NCBI GenBank assembly: GCA_040901795.1
Contig: JBBDYH010000111.1
Coordinates: 1 to 18,560, forward strand
DNA: 18,560 bases
Source of the DNA: JBBDYH01 sp040901795
Lineage (GTDB): Bacteria > Planctomycetota > Planctomycetia > Pirellulales > JALHPA01
Direction: 5' to 3'
In this document: piece after piece, positions 8,195 through 15,511 of the stretch
Layout of the letters: each line of letters starts with the position of its first letter
How positions within the stretch are numbered: the first letter of the stretch is position 1
Notes under the pieces: model-generated
The model's database searches: none
What the model saw: the letters and a program-made list of their open reading frames with translations, nothing else
What the model was told of the DNA's origin: nothing
Made by a program: the position numbers and the translations under genes

Positions 8195-8223
8195 TTGACT
8201 TAAGCCGGCAGACTTTCGACAAT
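8195..8223 (+). promoter_or_regulatory. Candidate sigma70-type promoter of the methyltransferase operon
   Basis: TTGACT at 8195-8200 matches the -35 consensus at five of six bases. After a 17-nt spacer, GACAAT at 8218-8223 matches the -10 consensus at four of six. Transcription would start near 8230. A purine-rich AAGGAAGGG follows at about 8235-8243, before the methyltransferase start. Placement and spacing fit, but this was identified by eye. Confidence 0.4.
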
Positions 8224-8264
8224 CATCGCATAACAAGGAAGGGAATCCTGGAAACTTGCACAAC

Positions 8265-10343
8265 ATGGCGCGCAACCATTCGCCACTTGCCAACCATTAT
8301 CCCACAATTGAGGTATCGAGGCTTGCGCTAAGAGAAGGCAATTGCAAGCGCCCTATCTACACAATGCACAAGTGGTGGGCGCGCCGACTCGGTGCCGTGT
8401 TTCGGATGCTTCTAATCACAGAGGGGCTGCAAACGGGCCAAAAGGATCTGGGTGAATTCTGGGAGGACTTTTACTCGCAAAAGCAGTTGCCCAGCGGATT
8501 TACAGTTCTGGATCCTTTTCTTGGCGGCGGCACGAGCCTCGTTGAAGCATCGAAGCTGGGTGCAACGTGCATCGGAGTTGACATCGATCCAGTTGCATGC
8601 TTCGTTACCGCCATGGAGCTTCTGCCGGTCGATCCCGCTGTCATCCGGTCGAGTTATCAAAAAATTGAGTCGACGGTCGCTGAGAAGATTCAGTCACTCT
8701 ACCGCACACGAATCGGCGGCAAGGATGTTGATGTTGTTTACTATTTTTGGGTTGACCGCGTTACCTGTCCAAAGTGCAAAGCGCAGCACGATGGTCATCC
8801 GACCTATCAATTGGCGTACGACACTCCGACGCGTACGCAGACTGTAATCTGCCCGCATTGCAATGCGATCACAACCACTCGACTTAACGCCGCCACATGC
8901 ACCTGCTCCGGCTGTAAAGTGCGCATTCAGCTTGGCCGTGCTCCTGTCGCCAATGGGCGCTACGATTGTCCCTCCTGCCACAGCGTCCATTCGCTCCATC
9001 AACTGTATCGACAGGGGCTGGCCTTCCCCCGGTTAATGGCGCTGGAGTACTTCACGAAGTCCGAAGAGCGTGGATTTGCGACTGTAACCAACCGCGACCT
9101 AGAACTGTACGCCAAAGCGTGCGACTTGTTCAGTGCCAACAAGAAAAGGTTCCCAATACCTGATGCGCGAATCCCGACGAAAGGACGTGTCGATAGTCGC
9201 CCGCTACTCTACGGTTATCGACGATACCGCGAGATGTTTAACGATCGGCAGCTCTACTGCCTGGGACTCATCGGTGCAGAAATCCGGAAGCTAAAGGACA
9301 AGGCAGTGCGTCAATTGTTGGGGCTTGCGTTTTCGCAGGCGCTCGCAACGAACAACATGTTCTGCGGCTACGCCTTTGGCTACCGTCGACTCACTCCCCT
9401 GTTCGGCGTTCATTCCTACAGGAAAATCTCTCGCCCCGTCGAAGGCAACGTGTGGGGACTGGCGATCGGCCGCGGATCGTTCCGGAACACAGTCCGCGCT
9501 GTGGTCGCCGGAAAGGAGTATATTCAAGCTCCCTACGAATTCCGCTACCGCGGGCGCCGGGACCCCGTGCGGGTCTATGTGAAGCCACAGAGTCCCACCG
9601 TTATCGCGGATCCTCCAGCACGCCCCTCGACTCGCGTGCTCAATCGAAGTTCCATCGATTTGTCCGTCATTGACGATGAGTCCGTGGACTTTCTCCTTAC
9701 CGACCCACCATATTTCGACAATATCTCCTACTCGGAACTGTCCGACTTTTATCACGTTTGGTTAAAGGAACTGCTGGGTCGCGACTACTGCGGATACCGC
9801 CAAACGCATACACCGATGTCCGGTGCCCTCTTCGCTGGTAAGCGCAGAGGCGCCGAAGGAAAAAAGGCCGAACGCGTCTACCGCGATAACCTCGCGACAA
9901 TTTTCCGTGAATGTCACCGCGTTGCGAAACCAGATTCAAAACTCGCCTTCACGTTCCACCATCGAACGGACAAAGCATGGGCATGCCTTGGGTACGGATT
10001 ACTGCTCGCCGGGTTTCAGGTCGAAACGGTGTTTCCCATCCGCTCCGAGGGCCGAAGCGGTTTCCATAGTTATGAAGGAAGCATCAAGTGGGACAGCGTG
10101 TTCGTTTGCGACCGGGGGGCCCGAGGCAAGTTGAAGCGTCCCACCAGTCGCGTTCTTACACATATTGCAACGTCCGCGAGCGCGCGAGCCGCAGCATGGC
10201 GCACCAAAATCCGGAAGCGGAAGTTGTTTTTTGGGCCTCCCGATGAAGCGAGCCTCGCACGGTCTCTCGTCATCCGCGAGTTTTCCATTCGCGGACTTCA
10301 TCCAACGTCGCTCGGCATTTGCATGACGAAACTCGATCACTAA
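8265..10343 (+). CDS. DNA methyltransferase with internal zinc ribbons (DUF1156/COG1743-like)
   Basis: A 692-residue Rossmann-fold DNA amino-methyltransferase. It would transfer a methyl group from SAM to adenine N6 or cytosine N4. Seen, numbering from this ATG: a MHKWWARRLGAVFR segment (34-47) like the WWARRP signature of DUF1156 methylases; the SAM-binding motif DPFLGGGTSLVEA (83-95) and IGVDIDP (103-109); four CxxC pairs (CPKC, CPHC, CSGC, CDPSC-like CPSC) between about 168 and 238, forming two likely zinc ribbons; and the catalytic TDPPYFDN (479-486). Motif I thus precedes motif IV by nearly 400 residues. The start is uncertain: a TTG at 8256 is 12 nt after AAGGAAGGG, while this ATG has only a weaker GGAA. 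It is the first gene of a four-gene plus-strand operon. No restriction subunit of classical type is adjacent. The target site is unknown. Confidence 0.88.
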   Translation: MARNHSPLANHYPTIEVSRLALREGNCKRPIYTMHKWWARRLGAVFRMLLITEGLQTGQKDLGEFWEDFYSQKQLPSGFTVLDPFLGGGTSLVEASKLGATCIGVDIDPVACFVTAMELLPVDPAVIRSSYQKIESTVAEKIQSLYRTRIGGKDVDVVYYFWVDRVTCPKCKAQHDGHPTYQLAYDTPTRTQTVICPHCNAITTTRLNAATCTCSGCKVRIQLGRAPVANGRYDCPSCHSVHSLHQLYRQGLAFPRLMALEYFTKSEERGFATVTNRDLELYAKACDLFSANKKRFPIPDARIPTKGRVDSRPLLYGYRRYREMFNDRQLYCLGLIGAEIRKLKDKAVRQLLGLAFSQALATNNMFCGYAFGYRRLTPLFGVHSYRKISRPVEGNVWGLAIGRGSFRNTVRAVVAGKEYIQAPYEFRYRGRRDPVRVYVKPQSPTVIADPPARPSTRVLNRSSIDLSVIDDESVDFLLTDPPYFDNISYSELSDFYHVWLKELLGRDYCGYRQTHTPMSGALFAGKRRGAEGKKAERVYRDNLATIFRECHRVAKPDSKLAFTFHHRTDKAWACLGYGLLLAGFQVETVFPIRSEGRSGFHSYEGSIKWDSVFVCDRGARGKLKRPTSRVLTHIATSASARAAAWRTKIRKRKLFFGPPDEASLARSLVIREFSIRGLHPTSLGICMTKLDH

Positions 10344-10381
10344 GCCGTACTCTGAACTTTCCTTCTGTACCGGGTAACCGC

Positions 10382-11737
10382 ATGGCAGTGAATCTATACA
10401 AGGTCGCCTCGGCAACTGCGCGGATCGAGCGGCACTGGATCGCCGGCAAGAAGCGAGACTTAGAGGTGCACCAGATTCCGCTTGAACACCTGTACTTCAA
10501 CATTGAAAACGGACGCTATGCCGATCGGATGATCCGACTGCGACAGGAGAACCCCGGAGTTGCAATTGACGCGCGCGAAGACAAGTGGAAGGAGAAGATC
10601 GAGCAGATGCTCGCGGGAGAGCATCAGGATACGTCTCGCGATAAAGCAGCATTCGACAAGCTCATTGAGGATATCGAAGCTCGCGACCAGCTCCGCCCCG
10701 GTGTCGTACTGCAGGATGGCGGCGTACTTGACGGCAATCGACGGCTCGCTGCCCTGCGCCGTCTTTGGAAGAAATCGAAAAACGCGAGCAAATTCCGGCT
10801 GTTCGAGGCAGTCATCCTCCCAGATGAGACGACGGAGGAAGACCGATGGCGGATTGAGGCTGGCTTGCAGCTCGGCATGAACGAGCGGTGGGACTACTCA
10901 CCCGTAAACGAGCTTCTGAAGGTCCGGCAGGGACTGCGCATGTATGAGCAGATGATTAAACACAAGCAGGTGCCGGCCCACATGTCGCCGGTGAAACTGG
11001 TTGCGCAAGCGATCTATGGAAAGACCGAAGCAGATGTCCAAGAGATGGACTCGCGCCTTCGGCTCATTGACGAATACCTCGACTTCATCGATCAATCCGA
11101 GGCATACGACCAAATCGGACAGGTGAGCGAAGATTTCCTCGAAGCGACCAAGATCGTTCGCGCGGCCGAAAATCATCAGCTCGACCCGAAGTTTGTCGCC
11201 AAGTTGAAGGCCGTACTCTTCTACCAGATCGATCAGGAAGTGATGGACAATTATGATCTGCGTATTATCTACCACGCGCTCGGCGGCGACCCAAAGAAGA
11301 AAGGGCCAAAATCCCGCCGAGCGAATATGCCCGCGCTGGAAGTGCTGTTGAATACATATCCTGATCCCCGCACCATCCGCGAAGATTTGAAGGCCGCCCA
11401 CCAGAAGTCAGCGCCTCCTACGAAGAAGGCGGCCGTCAAGATATCCGCACCGGGCAAGCCATCGAGCAAACCAGCCCCAAAGATGCCGGCCGTCGACCGT
11501 TCAAAGGCCGAAGCGGCAACAGAAGGCTTCAAGCGACAGATGGAAGCTACGGGTAATCAGCACTCGATGCGCAAGCTGGCGGAGCGTACGCGCGGTGATT
11601 TCAAGGCACTGGATGCTGAGTTGCAGAAACCGGCAACGCGGAAGAGTTTATCGCCCGACGACCGGGCCCTCGTTCTTGAGGTGCTTGATGAAGTTCAAAA
11701 GGCGATTCCTGCCTGCAGGAAGCACCTGAAGGCATAA
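10382..11737 (+). CDS. ParB/sulfiredoxin-fold protein with HTH-like segment
   Basis: The 451-residue protein has a ParB-like N-terminal domain: VHQIPLEHLYFNIENGRYADR (29-49) resembles the first ParB motif with its Asn and Arg, and VLDGNRRLAALRRLW (115-129) is the DGxRR nucleotide/phosphate-binding motif of the ParB/Srx superfamily. Residues about 173-232 (SPVNELLKVRQGL through GKTEADVQEMDSRLRLID) resemble the ParB-KorB helix-turn-helix. A Lys/Pro/Ala-rich linker (340-375) leads to a small helical C-terminal domain. The ATG at 10382 is chosen 38 bp after the methyltransferase stop; a TTG at 10319 would overlap that gene and adds residues unlike the family. No ParA partner is present, so plasmid partition is unlikely. 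A DNA-clamp, CTPase or nuclease role within the surrounding operon is an inference. Confidence 0.75.
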   Translation: MAVNLYKVASATARIERHWIAGKKRDLEVHQIPLEHLYFNIENGRYADRMIRLRQENPGVAIDAREDKWKEKIEQMLAGEHQDTSRDKAAFDKLIEDIEARDQLRPGVVLQDGGVLDGNRRLAALRRLWKKSKNASKFRLFEAVILPDETTEEDRWRIEAGLQLGMNERWDYSPVNELLKVRQGLRMYEQMIKHKQVPAHMSPVKLVAQAIYGKTEADVQEMDSRLRLIDEYLDFIDQSEAYDQIGQVSEDFLEATKIVRAAENHQLDPKFVAKLKAVLFYQIDQEVMDNYDLRIIYHALGGDPKKKGPKSRRANMPALEVLLNTYPDPRTIREDLKAAHQKSAPPTKKAAVKISAPGKPSSKPAPKMPAVDRSKAEAATEGFKRQMEATGNQHSMRKLAERTRGDFKALDAELQKPATRKSLSPDDRALVLEVLDEVQKAIPACRKHLKA

Positions 11738-11758
11738 GTTTGACATGAGCACCGCGCG

Positions 11759-13729
11759 ATGTTTCAAATCCGCAGCAACGACGAAGGCTATTCCGTAACG
11801 TGGGACAGCGGCGATGAAGCTGCTGCTCGGGAACTGCGAATGGAACTTACGTTAGAGGGCCTGCAGCGAGGGCGAGAGTGGGCAGATGGTGTGACCGTCC
11901 TTCCTTACCGCAATAAGCTCGAAACGCTCACCCTGCTGGTAGGCATTCTCGATCGGCTGGAGCTGCAATACAAACTCGCCGAGGAAATATTCGCTGCACA
12001 GCAAGCGGGTGAACAAGAGCGATCACTGCTTGACGCTATTCGCGCCGGTAAGGTCGCCGCTTTTGGGGTGAAGGCGAAACTGCCGGAATTCGCAACCGCA
12101 CGCAAATTGCTCGATTACCAACAACGAGCCGTTCAGCGGCACCTACAAGTGCGCAACGGCGCAGAATTTTCAGTCCCCGGTGCTGGTAAGACAACCGTGG
12201 CACTCGCCTACTGGGCTCTCGCTCGACGAACTGAACCACAACTGGGTCTCTGGATCATTGGCCCTCTCAGCTGCTTTCGGCCGTGGGAGGACGAGTTCGA
12301 GGCATGCTTCGGGAAACCTTCGGACGCGCTACGCGTTCGCGGCACGCCACGCGAACGCCAGCATCAATTGGACCGAGCTCATCAGTCGGATGTTGTGCTG
12401 TGCAGTTACCACACGGCATGGAGGGAGGAACGAGCGATCAAAGTGGCGCTCGGTCGCCGGCCGTGGCTCCTCGTGTTGGATGAAGCCCACTACGTCAAAT
12501 CAATGAGCGGCGCATTAGCGGCCACAGTACGTGCCCTTGCCCCCGACGCGACGCGGCGACTCGTCCTCACAGGGACACCGATGCCACGTTCCCCAGAGGA
12601 CCTCTGGAGTCTCTTCACATTCCTTTGGCCGACCGAATCACTGCTGGGCAACGCTCAGCAGCACGAATTGCGATGCAAGCGACCAATCTCCGTCGTCTGT
12701 GAAGAACTACGCACGGTCCTGGCGCCGTTCTTCCATCGGACATGCAAGCAGGACCTCGGTCTTCTCCCGATTGATGACAAGTATCCATCCATCCCGGCGG
12801 AGGAGGTCCCACAGACGCAACGTCTCATGCTACGTCTGATCGAGCGAAAGACACTGGAGGAAGCACAGCTACTACGCCCAGTCGACCAGCGGCACGTCCG
12901 CCGGTGGCGACGGGCGAGGGTCATCCGGCTCTTGCAGGCCGCAAGCAACCCACTGCTCCTCGCCAATGCACTCGACCCTCGTGACGTGGTCGCAACGGAA
13001 GACGACGAGGCGTCTCACGCAACGGTGACCGACGCTGAAATCGTCCCTTTGAGTGATATCGATAGCGATCTGGCCGCAATTCTTCGTCTTTATCGTGATA
13101 ACAAGGTCGTTTCCGCGAAAGTTGCGTACGTGGAACGCAGTGCGCGTGAGCTTATTGCTGCGAACGAAAAAGTCGTTATCTGGACTGTCTTTCTCGGCAA
13201 CGTCGACCTGCTGGCCGAGAGACTCAGTGACCTGCGGCCGCTGTGCATTACGGGCGCGGTCCCGCCGTACGAGGCGGAGGACGACGAATCCGGTGAAGCG
13301 ACGCGGGAGCAGCGCATCACGCTGTTCAAGACAGATCCCGATCGCCGAATCCTTATTGCGAACGCTGCTGCGTGTGCAGAGTCCATCTCATTGCATCGCG
13401 TGTGCCAGCACGCCCTTTACTTGGAGCGCAGCTTCAACGCGGCCCACTTCATTCAGTCCCTGGACCGGATTCACCGCCAGGGAATGCCACCAGGGAAGAC
13501 CGCACACGTCGAAGTCCCTTATCTGCCCTGTGCCATTGAACGCGTCTTAAACCGTCGGCTCAGTGATCGGCAGGAACGGTTATTCCGCCTCTTAGACGAC
13601 CCAATGCCGGTCATTGGTTTCGACGACGAACAGCACCAGGGATTTTTCGATCTGGAAGACCTCGAAGGCATTGACGAGTTGTTTGCGGAGGTTCTCGACG
13701 AGATCCGTACCGATCATGGACGACAATGA
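11759..13729 (+). CDS. SNF2-type DNA helicase/translocase
   Basis: The 656-residue protein is a superfamily 2 Snf2-like ATPase that would translocate on double-stranded DNA. Motifs in order: Q-like LLDYQQRAVQRHL (117-129), Walker A VPGAGKTT (139-146), Ia-like IIGPLSCFRPWEDEF (166-180), DEAH (241-244), LTGTPMPRSPEDLWSLF (270-286), and the C-terminal lobe with NAAACAESISLHRVCQHALYL (535-555) and motif VI QSLDRIHRQG (566-575). All ATPase motifs look intact. The first 110 residues are an extra domain I do not recognise, and the C-terminus is acidic. No nuclease domain is visible. It starts 21 bp after the ParB-like gene, with no strong ribosome site, and ends 14 bp inside the next gene. Within this operon it is the likely motor acting on foreign or unmodified DNA, which is inference. 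Confidence 0.9.
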   Translation: MFQIRSNDEGYSVTWDSGDEAAARELRMELTLEGLQRGREWADGVTVLPYRNKLETLTLLVGILDRLELQYKLAEEIFAAQQAGEQERSLLDAIRAGKVAAFGVKAKLPEFATARKLLDYQQRAVQRHLQVRNGAEFSVPGAGKTTVALAYWALARRTEPQLGLWIIGPLSCFRPWEDEFEACFGKPSDALRVRGTPRERQHQLDRAHQSDVVLCSYHTAWREERAIKVALGRRPWLLVLDEAHYVKSMSGALAATVRALAPDATRRLVLTGTPMPRSPEDLWSLFTFLWPTESLLGNAQQHELRCKRPISVVCEELRTVLAPFFHRTCKQDLGLLPIDDKYPSIPAEEVPQTQRLMLRLIERKTLEEAQLLRPVDQRHVRRWRRARVIRLLQAASNPLLLANALDPRDVVATEDDEASHATVTDAEIVPLSDIDSDLAAILRLYRDNKVVSAKVAYVERSARELIAANEKVVIWTVFLGNVDLLAERLSDLRPLCITGAVPPYEAEDDESGEATREQRITLFKTDPDRRILIANAAACAESISLHRVCQHALYLERSFNAAHFIQSLDRIHRQGMPPGKTAHVEVPYLPCAIERVLNRRLSDRQERLFRLLDDPMPVIGFDDEQHQGFFDLEDLEGIDELFAEVLDEIRTDHGRQ

Positions 13730-14753
13730 CGACCCGACGTTCGGCGCATTCGACGACAAAGGGAAAATGTTTCCCGAACTTGCGCGCATCCTTTGCGTCT
13801 GGAAGCAGCACAAATTCAGCGCCGCCACTGAAGATGAACTGTCGTACTGGGCTCGGCAAACCGCCGCGATGACGGCGCGGTTTCCTGATCCCCGCTCCGG
13901 TTTTCTGGGACTTCGAAACCTGGGCCTAATTACCGAGCACGAGAACGACCAGATAACACTGATCACCGGATTTCATGAAACGTGCGCGGAAAGCGATTTG
14001 GGGCTTGAACAACTCACGAAAGCAATCGGCATTTTCCTATTTGAGAGGATGCTCACGCTAGATGAATTCCGACTCCCGTTGGAGCGCTGTTTTTCATTTG
14101 TCTTTGTGCGAGACAATGTTGGCACCGTCGAATGGCAAGAAGTCCCTGTGCACGAGCAACGCAATCCGGCCTGGATTTGGCTACAACATTTGCGACTGGC
14201 CCAACATATCGACGAAACGTTTGTCGTCGAGGAGGCGTTGTTTCCGTTTGTCACAGATGCCACTGTTCGCCAGCGGCCACTTTCACAAGCCGAACTCGAT
14301 CAACGCCTCGCCGCACAGCGCGAGCGATCCCGTCTCGCCGAGGAGCTGATCGTTGCATTGGAGCGGGCTCGGCTGCGCGCCGCCGGATTGAATGAGCTGG
14401 CGAACGGTGTGATTCGTATATCGGACGACGATGTGACGGCAGGGTACGATGTCTTATCCTTCGAGCTAACGGGTGCCCCCCGTTACATCGAAGTGAAATC
14501 TTCTGCAGGTCCGCGTTCGTGGTTTATTTGGACGCGCAATGAATATGAAGTCGCACGTGAGCTAGAAAACTCGTACTGGATTGCTTGGGTGAGTTGGGCT
14601 TCCCGGCTACCTGACGGTCGATCCGATGTCGAATGGTTCCGCAATCCGGTAGCAATATTGGAGGCTGAGGACCCGCCGTGGCACTCAATCGAATGTGACT
14701 TGCGTATCGCAAAGTTGCGCGACGACTCCGAAGTCGCGTCATCACCGGATTGA
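13716..14753 (+). CDS. DUF3883 domain protein (PD-(D/E)XK nuclease-like)
   Basis: The 345-residue protein ends in a DUF3883 domain, whose fold is related to restriction-endonuclease-like PD-(D/E)XK enzymes. Seen: helix EELIVALERARLRAAGL (209-225), strand AGYDVLSFEL (242-251) with candidate catalytic D245, PRYIEVKSS (255-263) giving the E259-x-K261 pair, and the trailing FIWTRNEYEVARELENSYWIAWV (270-292), the family's typical last helix and strand. The N-terminal two thirds (1-200) is a separate region I cannot assign; it contains a winged-helix-like GFLGLRNLGLITEHENDQITL stretch near 62-82. The ATG at 13716 overlaps the helicase stop by 14 bp, so expression is coupled. The frame is open to 13614 but the extension is Ser/Thr/Arg-rich and antiparallel to nothing known. 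DUF3883 domains often accompany helicases in defense loci. Nuclease activity is predicted only. Confidence 0.8.
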   Translation: MDDNDDPTFGAFDDKGKMFPELARILCVWKQHKFSAATEDELSYWARQTAAMTARFPDPRSGFLGLRNLGLITEHENDQITLITGFHETCAESDLGLEQLTKAIGIFLFERMLTLDEFRLPLERCFSFVFVRDNVGTVEWQEVPVHEQRNPAWIWLQHLRLAQHIDETFVVEEALFPFVTDATVRQRPLSQAELDQRLAAQRERSRLAEELIVALERARLRAAGLNELANGVIRISDDDVTAGYDVLSFELTGAPRYIEVKSSAGPRSWFIWTRNEYEVARELENSYWIAWVSWASRLPDGRSDVEWFRNPVAILEAEDPPWHSIECDLRIAKLRDDSEVASSPD

Positions 14754-14771
14754 CCCCAGACGTACGCGCCC

Positions 14772-14787
14772 TTCGCCCTGGGGCGAA
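14772..14787 (+). terminator. Hairpin just downstream of the four-gene operon
   Basis: ttcgccc (14772-14778) and gggcgaa (14781-14787) are perfect inverted repeats separated by tg, only 18 bp after the DUF3883 stop codon. There is no T-run after it, so it is not a canonical intrinsic terminator. It may stabilise the 3' end of the transcript or assist termination. Confidence 0.3.
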
Positions 14788-14975
14788 CAGGCTTGCAGCG
14801 GGCTCCGGATAGTATTTTGTTCCCGTCAGGAAACTTCTCGCCAGCGAGAATTTCGTCCTTCTCGGACCGGACTTGATTGAGCGGCGGGGGCTGTGTCAGT
14901 TTTGGCTCTTTGCTGGCAAGCATGGGCCGACCCCCAATTCCGTTCTCCAGATTCCGCACGCCGCTCTTGTCGTCC

Positions 14976-15001
14976 ATTTGGCCCCACTTTTGCCCTTGAC
15001 A
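14976..15001. mobile_element. Possible solitary mobile-element end
   Basis: The sequence running from atttggccccacttt to cccttgaca ends in CTTGACA and has the GGCCCCA-TTTTGC pattern seen in terminal repeats of several IS21-type elements, as far as I recall. No partner end or transposase is in the window. It is at most a remnant, and the similarity is judged from memory. Confidence 0.2.
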
Positions 15002-15024
15002 AATTATGTGATATTGTGTACACT
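14996..15024 (+). promoter_or_regulatory. Orphan sigma70-type promoter
   Basis: TTGACA at 14996-15001 is a perfect -35 hexamer. TACACT at 15019-15024, after a 17-nt spacer, matches the -10 consensus at four of six, and the spacer is AT-rich in a GC-rich neighbourhood. No plus-strand gene follows for over 3 kb, so it either drives a non-coding transcript or is the scar of a lost gene. Confidence 0.4.
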
Positions 15025-15074
15025 AAGCATCTCTGGGGCCCGCGCAGCGATACCCCACCCTCAAGTGCAGTTGT

Positions 15075-15123
15075 CCTGAGCAAGTCGAAGGGGCCCCTGT
15101 GAGCCTGAGGCCTGTCGAAGGGG
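15075..15123. repeat. Two copies of a CCTGAG-GTCGAAGGGG repeat
   Basis: cctgagcaagtcgaagggg at 15075-15093 and cctgaggcctgtcgaagggg at 15104-15123 are direct repeats that share both ends and differ in the middle. This short motif is, to my knowledge, widely dispersed in environmental bacterial genomes. Its function is unknown. Confidence 0.6.
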
Positions 15124-15293
15124 TTCGCTTCCACTGCGCTAGTTTGCTCTTTGAAATCTCGAAAGCTGCGCCCTCCACGCCCTCGCGCGTTGCGCAGCCA
15201 TACCGCAGCAAGGTCAAAGCGTGCCAAGTCTTCTTGGATTCTCGCCACCGCGAGTCGCCGTGGCGACCTGGCTTCCTTAGAGAATCTCTGGGC

Positions 15294-15511
15294 CTCAGTG
15301 TCTCCGTGGTTAAGCCGACGTTTCGAAGCCGAAGACACTCGGCGTCTCGGCGGTTGAGTTCTGCCGTTTCCCTTAGCGGGCTTTGCGCCTTTGCGAGAGA
15401 TCTCCTCCCAAGGGTTGTCTGATTCGCGTGAATTCGCGGCTCACCCCGTCTTTGTTTCCTTCGCGTCCTTCTGTTCTGACCTCCGGAGTCTTGTCGATCT
15501 TGGCGGTTTAA
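15294..15511. repeat. Cluster of degenerate CTCNGYGTCTCNGYGG-type repeats
   Basis: Related motifs recur within about 220 bp: ctcagtgtctccgtggttaa (15294-15313), ctcggcgtctcggcggttga (15338-15357, identical at 15 of 20 positions), ctttgcgcctttgcgaga (15381-15398), attcgcgtgaattcgcgg (15422-15439), tttccttcgcgtcctt (15455-15470) and cttggcggtttaa (15499-15511). Each is itself built of two near-identical halves. From memory, this family is dispersed in many planctomycete, verrucomicrobial and cyanobacterial genomes and produces spurious proteins such as NHGDTE... frames on the minus strand. Confidence 0.6.

Larger units (their letters stand above)
7825..8264. other. Divergent intergenic region between permease and methyltransferase genes
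   Basis: About 440 bp separate two divergent transcription units and hold no credible gene. Small frames on both strands are Arg/Pro/Ala-rich and lack start signals. Contents I can point to are a strong hairpin at 7887-7907 and a probable promoter for the plus-strand operon near 8195-8223. The middle part (7950-8180) is GC-rich with no recognisable function. Confidence 0.5.

Noticed and set aside
7851..8222. 123-codon minus-strand frame upstream of the permease
   Set aside because: The composition is Arg/Ala/Gly-rich with no recognisable motif, and it overlaps the probable promoter of the divergent operon.
8256..14753. DISARM or BREX locus
   Set aside because: A methylase and an SNF2 helicase are shared with such systems, but no DUF1998 protein, PLD nuclease, PglZ or BrxC is present in the window.
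14483..14977. 164-codon minus-strand frame overlapping the end of the DUF3883 gene
   Set aside because: More than half is antisense to a well-supported gene. The first 65 residues look organised (GIGGRPMLASKEPKLTQPPP) but match no family I know and could be dispersed repeat DNA.
15294..15511. CRISPR array
   Set aside because: The repeats are degenerate, irregularly spaced and of unequal length, with no cas genes nearby.
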